A stretch of 7,642 bases of DNA. Origin: an uncultured Chitinophagaceae bacterium. GTDB lineage: Bacteria > Bacteroidota > Bacteroidia > Chitinophagales > Chitinophagaceae. The stretch is from positions 1-7,642 of the forward strand of contig CAKSVK010000166.1 in assembly GCA_934502905.1 (NCBI GenBank), in the 5' to 3' direction. The position numbers and the translations under genes were made by a program. Under the pieces are notes generated by a model. It saw only the letters and a list, made by a program, of their open reading frames with translations, was not told where the DNA came from and did not search any database. Positions 1 through 5,583 of this stretch are shown here, one piece after another. Position 1 is the stretch's first letter, and each line of letters opens with the position of its first letter.

Positions 1-426
1 AAGCTGGTCGCTTCGGGCATTGAACTTTTCCTGAATTATTGCGAACGGTTTTATGACCGCCAGTTTATGACCCGCGAAAATGTTAATAAAGGCGTTTTAG
101 AAAAATTTGAAGCACTGTTGAATGGTTATTTTTCATCAGGCAAATCAACAGAAGCAGGATTGCCATCTGTTGCTTATTGCGCTGCTGAGCTGAATTTATC
201 CGCCAATTATTTCGGAGATTTAATTAAGAAAGAAACCGGGAAATCTGCACAGGAGTATATTCAGAACAAAATCATTGACGTTGCCAAGAACAAGGTTTTC
301 GACAATGATAAAACCATTAATGAAATTGCTTTTGAAATGGGCTTTAAATACCCGCAGCATTTTACCCGCCTGTTCAGGCAAAAAACGGGCATGACCCCTA
401 ATGCATACAGGTCGTTACAGCAATAG
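1..426 (+). CDS. AraC-family transcriptional regulator, C-terminal part (5' end outside window)
   Basis: The reading frame is open from base 1, so the visible 141 residues are the 3' part of a longer gene; the Met at base 67 is internal, not a start. The C-terminus is a typical AraC/XylS DNA-binding domain. The first helix-turn-helix lies around SVAYCAAELNLSANYFGDLI and the second around TINEIAFEMGFKYPQHFTRL, ending in the family tail TGMTPNAYR. By my hand alignment it matches the intact regulator at 6514-7407 at about 101 of 140 positions, with no gaps, starting in the linker helix (IELFLNYC). It is therefore a paralog, and the missing part is presumably a similar cupin-like sensor domain. 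It ends with TAG and faces the dehydrogenase gene tail to tail across 83 bases. The 11 bases from its stop codon are repeated after the other regulator. Its target genes are not visible. Confidence 0.93.
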   Translation, partial: KLVASGIELFLNYCERFYDRQFMTRENVNKGVLEKFEALLNGYFSSGKSTEAGLPSVAYCAAELNLSANYFGDLIKKETGKSAQEYIQNKIIDVAKNKVFDNDKTINEIAFEMGFKYPQHFTRLFRQKTGMTPNAYRSLQQ

Positions 427-509
427 TATCGCGGGGTTGGCTGATAACTTCATCGCCATGCCGGCCGCCGGATATCACCAGTTGTATGTCTTACCCGTTT
501 CAAAAAATG

Positions 510-2651
510 CTACGGCAGAGCAAACGCCATGATGGAACCCGCTGGATTTTCTTTAGTACCACCTACAGACAAAGCGATATACTGTTTACCATTTAAATAA
601 TAAGAACATACATTGGCGTTGTTAGCGGCAGGCAATACAGTTTCCCAAACCATTTTGCCGGTGAGCTTATCAAATGCCCATAATTTTTTGTCTTCAGCGC
701 CACTGATAAAAACCAACCCGCCTGCTGTTACCATTGGGCCCGATCTTCCCAATAAACCTGTAATGGGCGCTCCCTCTTCCTGCAATTTTTCGTCATTCCC
801 TAAGGGCACCTGCCATTCGTATTCACCTGTGGAAAGGTTCAGCGCGTTTAAAGTTCCCCATGGGCCTTTCATCGCAGGATTTCCTCCGGGGCCCGACCAT
901 GTTCGGTAGCCTGTAATATTGCCATATCGCACAACTTTGGTTTCCTCTGTTTTTGCTTCTGCCGCCTGTTTTACCTCTCCGCCTTTTTTGTCATACAAAA
1001 ACGCAACTATCGCTTGTTCCTCATCAGTGGTCAGCACTCCTTTATAGCCAGGCATGGAACCTCCACCCATTCTTATTTTTTCCAAAGCTTCCTTTTCTCC
1101 CATTTTGTCTTTAATGGTTACCAATCCGGGAAAGGTTGGGGGAACACCCTTTTTCTCTGCACCATGGCATGCCGAGCAATGCCGCAAATAAGCTACCCTG
1201 CCTGTTTCAAAAACCGAGTTGTCACGGGCTGCAAAATGTTTGTCGAGATCTACTATGGTTATAATTTCGGGTAAATTATTTCCCCTGATGTAGAGATGGG
1301 TAGTAGCAGGGTCATAAGCGGCTCCGCCCCAATTGGCTCCGCCTCTTGTAGCAGGGAGCGATAGTGTTCCTTTTAAATCGGGTGGCGTAAACAACCCTTC
1401 ATATCTTACCGACCGGAATTTTTCCAGGATGGCTTTGTGATCTTCATCTGAGTAATGATTCAGATCATCCTCCGTCATAAACTGTTTCACAAAGGGCTTC
1501 GGTTTTACAGGAAATGGCTGGGTTGGCCAGGCCTCTTCGCCCGGCATATTTGAAGCTGGTACTTTTCGTTCTTCCACAGGATAAACAGGTTCTCCCGTAT
1601 CCCGGTCGAGCACAAAAACAAAACCCTGTTTGGTAACCTGGGCAACTGCATCCACCTGCTTTCCATCTTTTTTAAAGGTCACCAAATTAGGCGGGGCGGG
1701 TAAGTCATAATCCCACAGATCATGATGCACCGTTTGAAAATGCCATTTGTATTGGCCGGTAGCGGCATCCAGGGCCAATACACAATTACCGAAAAGATTC
1801 TCCCCTTTCCTGTCGCTACCATAGTAGTCGTAGGAGGGAGACCCGAGTGCCAGAAAAACCATTCCCCTTTTTCTGTCAATGCTTAGTCCTGCCCAGCAGT
1901 TAACCCCGCCTGCATATTTGTAAGCATCAGGAGGCCAGGTTTCATAACCGGGTTCACCGGGATGCGGAATGGTATGAAATGTCCACGCTAATTTACCGGT
2001 CTTGCAATTGTATGCCCTGATATATCCGGGAGGCGCTCCGTAAGCATCCGGGGTTCTTGCTCCAATAATGATTAAGTCTTTGTATATCCTTCCGGGCGTT
2101 GAAAGCGTTACCGAAATTTTTTCAGGGTCATCCCGCATACCTTCATTAAGGTTTACCCTGCCATTATTGCCAAACGACCGGATGATCTCCCCGGTCTTTG
2201 CATCAATAGCCATCAAATAATTACCGGAAGAATATAGTATTCGTTTATCATCTCCACTTTCCCAATACGTAACACCTCTGCTGGCTGCACTGGGCACACC
2301 TTCATCTAAGGTTTTACAGTGCCAGATTTCTTTACCGGTAGCTGCGTCAATGGCATAAACAGTTTGCTTACCGGAATTTGCGTACATCACGCCATCCACT
2401 ATTATGGGATTGCTCTGGCTTGATACAGGGTCTTCACCTTGTGGCAGATCACTCATTTGAAAAGTCCATACATTTTCTAACCGGCTTACATTGGAACGAT
2501 TGATCTCATCCAGCGGTGCGTAGCTGGAACTGGCTTCATCGCCTTTGTAAAAAGACCAGATGCTGTTATTATCGTCCGATGACTTACAAGACCCTGTCAT
2601 CAGGTATGCTGCCATGGTCACGATGCCATAAGTTACTGCTTGCTTTTTCAT
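510..2651 (-). CDS. PQQ-dependent dehydrogenase lipoprotein with inserted cytochrome c domain
   Basis: This 713-residue quinoprotein has the membrane glucose/quinate dehydrogenase style of beta-propeller. Propeller motifs include AYNCKTGKLAWTFHTIPHPG (about 213-232), GYETWP (235-240) and HHDLWDYD (309-316); the last matches the region holding the catalytic Asp in E. coli Gcd. A c-type haem domain lies at about 482-556, with HCSACH at 491-496 and a likely axial Met533 in GGGSMPGY. A charged linker and the final propeller segment (about 575-713) follow. Electrons from PQQ can thus pass to haem within one chain. It lacks the five N-terminal membrane helices of Gcd and has instead a lipoprotein signal with Cys22 (MTGSC), followed by KSSDD, which resembles Bacteroidota surface-export signals. 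The substrate is not predictable; aldoses or polyols are likely. No pqq biosynthesis gene is visible, so PQQ may be taken up. The start is the ATG that gives a good signal peptide; the ribosome site is weak. Confidence 0.93.
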   Translation of the reverse strand: MKKQAVTYGIVTMAAYLMTGSCKSSDDNNSIWSFYKGDEASSSYAPLDEINRSNVSRLENVWTFQMSDLPQGEDPVSSQSNPIIVDGVMYANSGKQTVYAIDAATGKEIWHCKTLDEGVPSAASRGVTYWESGDDKRILYSSGNYLMAIDAKTGEIIRSFGNNGRVNLNEGMRDDPEKISVTLSTPGRIYKDLIIIGARTPDAYGAPPGYIRAYNCKTGKLAWTFHTIPHPGEPGYETWPPDAYKYAGGVNCWAGLSIDRKRGMVFLALGSPSYDYYGSDRKGENLFGNCVLALDAATGQYKWHFQTVHHDLWDYDLPAPPNLVTFKKDGKQVDAVAQVTKQGFVFVLDRDTGEPVYPVEERKVPASNMPGEEAWPTQPFPVKPKPFVKQFMTEDDLNHYSDEDHKAILEKFRSVRYEGLFTPPDLKGTLSLPATRGGANWGGAAYDPATTHLYIRGNNLPEIITIVDLDKHFAARDNSVFETGRVAYLRHCSACHGAEKKGVPPTFPGLVTIKDKMGEKEALEKIRMGGGSMPGYKGVLTTDEEQAIVAFLYDKKGGEVKQAAEAKTEETKVVRYGNITGYRTWSGPGGNPAMKGPWGTLNALNLSTGEYEWQVPLGNDEKLQEEGAPITGLLGRSGPMVTAGGLVFISGAEDKKLWAFDKLTGKMVWETVLPAANNANVCSYYLNGKQYIALSVGGTKENPAGSIMAFALP

Positions 2652-2878
2652 TCCGTGTAATAATTCTGTGTGGTCAATGTCTGCTTAGTGGACAGTTTAT
2701 TTTTTCTTCAATATACTGCATTATCGAGTATGAGGCTGATTGTTTGGGCAAGTTTCACAATGTCGTTAAAGAATAATGTCGTTTTTTGCTGCCGTTGTTG
2801 ATGTATAGATTTGTGCGTTGGCATAACCAAGCTGATTGCCGAAACATTACAAATCTTTTTTGCATGCTTTGCCTACTC
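2652..2878. other. Intergenic gap upstream of the PQQ dehydrogenase
   Basis: This region lies between the dehydrogenase start and the RAYT unit. It holds one copy of the dispersed repeat (2786-2830) and should contain the dehydrogenase promoter. I found no exact TAnnTTTG box on the minus strand; the nearest is an imperfect TATATTG at about 2709-2715. A 38-codon minus-strand frame (2824-2708, ATG to TGA) is open. Its second half reads NDIVKLAQTISLILDNAVY, which looks coding-like, but the frame overlaps the repeat and has no recognisable relative. Confidence 0.5.
2786..2830 (+). repeat. Dispersed intergenic repeat, copy 1 (short form)
   Basis: The bases share an ordered series of blocks with 7485-7538: TTGyTGCCGTTGTTG, TGTATAG, TTGTGC, TTGGCAT and ACCAA. 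Copy 1 has a shorter spacer after the first block. Both copies lie outside confident genes and on the same strand. The function is unknown; it resembles the family-specific intergenic repeats common in bacterial genomes. Confidence 0.6.
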
Positions 2879-2904
2879 GCCATGGTTCGTGTCTCACGAA
2901 CCAT
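2879..2904. repeat. REP-like hairpin, left (downstream of RAYT)
   Basis: Bases 2882-2904 form a perfect stem of 10 base pairs, ATGGTTCGTG with CACGAACCAT, around the loop TCT. It starts 8 bases past the transposase stop codon. Bases 2879-2903 are the exact reverse complement of 3498-3522. No T-run follows in the gene direction, so it is not a standard intrinsic terminator, although the stem could still protect or end the transcript. Confidence 0.9.
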
Positions 2905-2912
2905 AAAATCGC

Positions 2913-3467
2913 TCAAAACTCTTCTCTAAAATCTTTTAAAAAATCATAATCCTTTATGCCAGGTTCATAAAACCTCACCGATGAGTAGGTGTATTTTAAA
3001 TAATCATCTATCAATTGCCAATGCTTTGCTGTAGGATTTCGATGCAGGTAGTCCAATTTCTGGTAAGCAACCTCCCGGGAATATAAATGAATGGCTAAGG
3101 AGTCGCGTTGCCAGAACTCATGCAATTTATTGCTGGAATCGACGGCATACAAACTAAGCATAGCCAGATTTTCACGCATCAAAAGCTTCCTGAATTCGTG
3201 CGCCGTATATTTGAGAAAAGAGCCTTGTGCTGTTTCTTTCCCATTCATGGCATTTATTCGCCATATTATATGGATGTGATTTGGCATAATCACAAAAGCG
3301 AATACATCAATCTTGCCGGCATTACTTAAATATCTGAATGAGTTAATGATAATATCTTTGTAACGGTCGTTCATCAATAATTTCATCCAGTTATTGATGG
3401 TAGCCGTCCAGAAATATATTTCACCAATGCGGATATACGACTTCCGGTGTTCTTCCTTGTAATGCAT
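2913..3467 (-). CDS. REP-associated tyrosine transposase (RAYT), Y1/HUH family
   Basis: This 184-residue protein belongs to the IS200-like Y1 transposase superfamily and most resembles the RAYT branch. The HUH metal-binding motif is MPNHIHIIW (His64 and His66). The catalytic tyrosine is probably Tyr140 in DYLHRNPTAKHW, the place of the conserved YxHxNP motif of RAYTs; Tyr135 is the nearby alternative. The family's later signature appears as YLKYTYSSVRFYEPG (157-170). Such enzymes nick and rejoin single-stranded DNA next to REP hairpins and are normally single-copy and domesticated. The frame is complete with both motifs intact, so it may be active. Hairpins lie 8 bases after the stop and 30 bases before the start; the upstream one would be in the 5' leader and could allow self-control. 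The start is the first ATG of the frame. No partner such as TnpB is present. Confidence 0.9.
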   Translation of the reverse strand: MHYKEEHRKSYIRIGEIYFWTATINNWMKLLMNDRYKDIIINSFRYLSNAGKIDVFAFVIMPNHIHIIWRINAMNGKETAQGSFLKYTAHEFRKLLMRENLAMLSLYAVDSSNKLHEFWQRDSLAIHLYSREVAYQKLDYLHRNPTAKHWQLIDDYLKYTYSSVRFYEPGIKDYDFLKDFREEF

Positions 3468-3496
3468 AACTACTCAATTTACAAAAAATTGTGGTA

Positions 3497-3522
3497 GTGG
3501 TTCGTGAGACACGAACCATGGC
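3497..3522. repeat. REP-like hairpin, right (upstream of RAYT)
   Basis: Bases 3498-3518 form a nine-base-pair stem, TGGTTCGTG with CACGAACCA, around the loop AGA. A G-T wobble at 3497/3519 could extend it. GTAG (3494-3497) sits directly 5' of the stem, the same tetranucleotide that precedes E. coli REP hairpins. The left hairpin lacks it at the equivalent place. The sequence is in the leader of the transposase gene, 30 bases before its ATG. Confidence 0.9.
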
Positions 3523-3648
3523 TGAGGGATTAATCGAAGATTTTGCTGATTTGTCATCCGATTTACATCCAGCTATCCAACCCGATAATGAAACAAACAG
3601 TGCTATGGCAAGACCTTTACCTAAGTGATGATTAATTGTATGTTCCAT
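3523..3648 (-). pseudogene. 5' fragment of a lipoprotein gene, cut off at the RAYT hairpin
   Basis: From the ATG at 3648 the minus strand encodes a clear lipoprotein signal: a charged start (MEHTINHHLGKG), a hydrophobic core (LAIALFVSLSGW) and a consensus lipobox, IAGC, with Cys28. It is followed by KSDDKSAKSS, a polar tether similar in style to that of the PQQ dehydrogenase. After about 42 residues (ending near INPSA) the frame runs into the REP-like hairpin and then into shadow translation of the transposase gene, ending at 3421. The mature domain is therefore missing. I found no continuation on the far side of the RAYT unit. An upstream GTG (3666) would add six residues, but the ATG gives the better signal. 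The family cannot be told from this piece. Confidence 0.6.
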
Positions 3649-3688
3649 TTTAAATGAATTTACCACAGGATATTCTTAAATGAGTTTT

Positions 3689-3857
3689 TTATTTATCGAG
3701 CTGTTTCTCTTTTAACCATTTCGACACCAACAGCAAAGCTCCCTTGTTCCTCGATCATCAACGGGCTTCGCTTACGTTTTTTTTGTGCCTGAAGAGATAG
3801 AGATGATAGTGCAATCAAGCATAAAGCAGCTAAATAATTGATTATTTTTCTATTCAT
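3689..3857 (-). pseudogene. Secreted alpha/beta hydrolase remnant: N-terminus and C-terminal tail, middle deleted
   Basis: The ATG at 3857 opens a 54-codon frame. It has a signal peptide (MNRKIINYLAALCLIALSSL and then SLQAQ) and mature start KKRKRSPLMIEEQGSFAVG. The stretch LMIEEQGSFAVGG is, from memory, the N-terminal hallmark of a secreted alpha/beta-hydrolase family of several hundred residues. Instead of continuing, the frame stops at 3693. In the next frame (3754-3689) the same bases read SRNKGALLLVSKWLKEKQLDK and stop, which looks like a natural lysine-rich C-terminal helix. The simplest reading is an internal deletion that joined both gene ends out of frame. A run of eight T (3777-3784 on the plus strand) is another possible frameshift site, but the N-terminal motif lies beyond it in the same frame. 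The family call is from memory; the two-frame structure is seen directly. Confidence 0.5.
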
Positions 3858-3868
3858 TACTATAAAGT

Positions 3869-3958
3869 TTATTGTTTATTGAATGCCCTTTCTACCACAT
3901 CCAACCCTGCTTTCCTTATATTGACGGTACTAATCAGGTATTTCATTTTTTCATCTGT
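3869..3958 (-). pseudogene. Short C-terminal-like gene fragment, unidentified
   Basis: After an in-frame TAG (3961-3959), a frame reads TDEKMKYLISTVNIRKAG and then LDVVERAFNKQ before its stop TAA at 3869. The composition and helix-like pattern look like the end of a real protein. It could also start at the ATG at 3946 as a 25-residue peptide. It lies 40 bases after the cupin stop, on the same strand, in the row of remnants. I do not recognise the family. It may be the surviving tail of a lost operon gene or a chance frame. Confidence 0.3.
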
Positions 3959-3998
3959 CTAATCCAAAACAATTCTGTTGACTTGCCTTTTAGTTACC

Positions 3999-4478
3999 TC
4001 ATTGGGCATATTCTTCATCAGTCACCGCTTCCAACCAAACCGTTTCACCTTTTTCCCGTCCGGTTATAGCTATCTGAATAAATTCCGTATCGGCACTTGC
4101 TCCATGCCAATGTGGTATATCTACCGGACATTTTACTACTTCACCTTTTCTAATAACTATTTTTTCTTTTCCTTTTTCCTGATAGTAACCTGTACCATGC
4201 AGTGCCAGTATAATCTGCCCTGCCGGGTGTGAATGCCATTTAGTTCTTGCACCCGACTCAAAGGTTACACTACCCACCGCATTCTGATTAATGCTATCTG
4301 CAGTAACCAGGTTGTTCAACCAGGCAGTTCCTGTAAAATTGTTGTTGGTAATCTTTTCGCCTTTGGCAAATACAGGTTCCTGTACTTTCTCTTTCATAGC
4401 TTGTTCCGATTGGCCTTGTTGGCAAGAAAATGCCAATGTTGCAAGAAGAAACAGTATTACTGCGTTTATAAAGTTCAC
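3999..4478 (-). CDS. Exported cupin, similar to manganese hydroxynitrile-lyase-type cupins
   Basis: This small single-domain cupin has 159 residues. Motif 1 is GARTKWHSHPAGQ (76-88) and motif 2 is GEVVKCPVDIPHWHGA (112-127). Aligned from memory with Granulicella tundricola hydroxynitrile lyase, the metal ligands His53, His55, Gln59 and His94 correspond to His82, His84, Gln88 and His123. The ends also agree (VTDEEYAQ here, VTDEQY there). A metal-binding cupin is therefore very likely, but the real substrate is unknown: residues near the lyase active site differ (Gly69, Gln135 and Thr139 where the lyase has Ala40, His106 and Gln110). The N-terminus is a hydrophobic segment ending LAFSC, a probable lipoprotein signal with Cys19, although it has no Lys or Arg before the core. 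The start is GTG; its GTGA overlaps the hydrolase stop by four bases, so translation is probably coupled. No ATG, GTG or TTG start lies between the upstream stop and this GTG. Confidence 0.88.
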   Translation of the reverse strand: MNFINAVILFLLATLAFSCQQGQSEQAMKEKVQEPVFAKGEKITNNNFTGTAWLNNLVTADSINQNAVGSVTFESGARTKWHSHPAGQIILALHGTGYYQEKGKEKIVIRKGEVVKCPVDIPHWHGASADTEFIQIAITGREKGETVWLEAVTDEEYAQ

Positions 4479-5566
4479 CGGTTTAAATTTAAAAGATAGC
4501 GTTGATAAAAATTCAACAATTTATTTACTGCCTGTGATACATATTCTGGTTTCCAGTATGTTTCAATATGGGTAGCTCCGTCAATTAAAAATAACTCTTT
4601 ATTTTTTGCATTGATTGCTTTAGCAAACGCTTCATCCGTCATATATTTTGAGTCGGCTTTGCTACCTGCAATCATTAGTAGCGGTTGGTTAACCAGTTCA
4701 ATCTGGTCGCTGGCATCCCAACTCATCAGGTCGAGCAGGCTGCTTACTGTATATGCGCCTCCGGAGTTGGGGCAGGCTCCTGAATTGGGATGGGCGTGGG
4801 TACGTTCATAGTAGATAGTTCCTTCACGGTACATTTCAAAAGGCATTGCGGCAATCTGCGCATCTGTCGCTGCACCACCACCAATATAAAGAACTTTACC
4901 GCCAGCCGCTTCCTGTGCACGGGCATCAGATGCTTGTTGTAACCTTTGCTGTATAGTTGACAATTGCGAGTTCATAAAACCGTTACGTCTCACCAAACCG
5001 GAATTGAACATACTTAATGTTGCTACTGCTTTGAACCGTTTATCGGTTTGTGCGGCTTTTAACGTGTAACCACCACCACCACAAATGCCAAGTACACCAA
5101 GCCTGTCCTTATCAACTCCCTTATATTGGGAAATATAATCTGCCATGCCGTGTATATCCTCAACACGGTTTTCAGGCTTGTCCGTATTGCGGGGTTGCCC
5201 GCCACTTGCTCCCTGGTAGGCTGCATCCGCAGTAATGGTAATATAACCATGCTCCGCCAAACGCTGGGCATATAAGCCCGCAACCTGCTCTTTTACACCT
5301 CCGTTGGGATGTGCAATTACCACTGCAGGATATTGCTGCGAAGCATCGTAGTTGGGCGGGGTATAAACATTGGCAGCTATTACAATGTCTTTAATTTTAT
5401 AAGTAACCGGATGGATGTTTACTTTTTCTGTTACGTTTTCGGTAATAGCTCCCTCATATACCAGGGTGAAGGGATTTTGTTCTTTTTTTGGAGTAGATTG
5501 GGCATTAGCTATATCTGTTGCCGCCATTGACATTGTCAATGCGATTATTGACGTTAACTTTTTCAT
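4475..5566 (-). CDS. Secreted alpha/beta hydrolase, dienelactone-hydrolase-like
   Basis: This 363-residue protein starts with a cleavable signal peptide (MKKLTSIIALTMSMAATDIA then NAQS), so it is probably periplasmic. The alpha/beta-hydrolase fold is shown by the oxyanion-loop motif HPNGG (86-90) and the nucleophile elbow GICGGGG (160-166). The elbow places Cys162 where many hydrolases have Ser; dienelactone hydrolases (GYCLGG) also use Cys. Asp305 in GSKAD and His333 in GATHIE complete a likely triad. The length is greater than the roughly 240 residues of classical dienelactone hydrolase and fits the larger YcjY-like group. It would cleave an ester, thioester or lactone; the exact substrate is not predictable. 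It is the middle gene of the operon, with 17 bases from the upstream stop and a four-base overlap with the cupin gene. The ATG start has only A-rich leader sequence before it. Confidence 0.9.
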   Translation of the reverse strand: MKKLTSIIALTMSMAATDIANAQSTPKKEQNPFTLVYEGAITENVTEKVNIHPVTYKIKDIVIAANVYTPPNYDASQQYPAVVIAHPNGGVKEQVAGLYAQRLAEHGYITITADAAYQGASGGQPRNTDKPENRVEDIHGMADYISQYKGVDKDRLGVLGICGGGGYTLKAAQTDKRFKAVATLSMFNSGLVRRNGFMNSQLSTIQQRLQQASDARAQEAAGGKVLYIGGGAATDAQIAAMPFEMYREGTIYYERTHAHPNSGACPNSGGAYTVSSLLDLMSWDASDQIELVNQPLLMIAGSKADSKYMTDEAFAKAINAKNKELFLIDGATHIETYWKPEYVSQAVNKLLNFYQRYLLNLNR

Positions 5567-5583
5567 TTTATCTTAAAATTTTA

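Larger units (their letters stand above)
2879..3522 (-). mobile_element. RAYT/REP unit: transposase gene bracketed by inverted hairpins
   Basis: A 25-base perfect inverted repeat (2879-2903 and 3498-3522) brackets a single HUH/Y1 transposase gene. Each arm is itself a palindrome with a three-base loop, so each forms a hairpin. This arrangement of a REP-associated tyrosine transposase between its own REP-like hairpins is known from Proteobacteria (E. coli TnpA-REP). I saw no further hairpin copy in the window. The true outer ends, if the unit moves as a block, cannot be set from this sequence. The right hairpin coincides with the point where a lipoprotein reading frame loses its identity. Confidence 0.8.
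3468..3998 (-). other. Degraded region between cupin and RAYT genes
   Basis: There is no intact gene of normal size here. In minus-strand order it holds the unidentified C-terminal-like fragment, the alpha/beta-hydrolase remnant, the lipoprotein 5' fragment and then the RAYT leader with its hairpin. All the fragments face the same way as the intact operon above them, as expected if that operon was once longer. No tRNA, CRISPR or clear terminator was seen. Confidence 0.65.

Noticed and set aside
427..509. Bidirectional terminator between the convergent AraC fragment and dehydrogenase gene.
   Set aside because: There is a GC-rich patch (GCCGGCCGCCGG) but no convincing stem followed by a T-run on either strand.
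613..1274. Plus-strand open frames within the dehydrogenase gene.
   Set aside because: They lie opposite a continuous quinoprotein frame with propeller and haem motifs and have no protein-like features.
2882..2904. Intrinsic terminator for the transposase gene.
   Set aside because: The stem is strong but no T-run follows in the gene direction, and an inverted copy lies upstream of the gene. A REP-like role explains both copies.
3091..3329. Plus-strand open frames opposite the transposase gene.
   Set aside because: They are shadows of the RAYT coding region, which has clear catalytic motifs on the minus strand.
5050..5283. Run of His codons (HHHH) suggesting a metal-binding peptide.
   Set aside because: It appears only in a shadow frame opposite the hydrolase glycine-rich nucleophile elbow.
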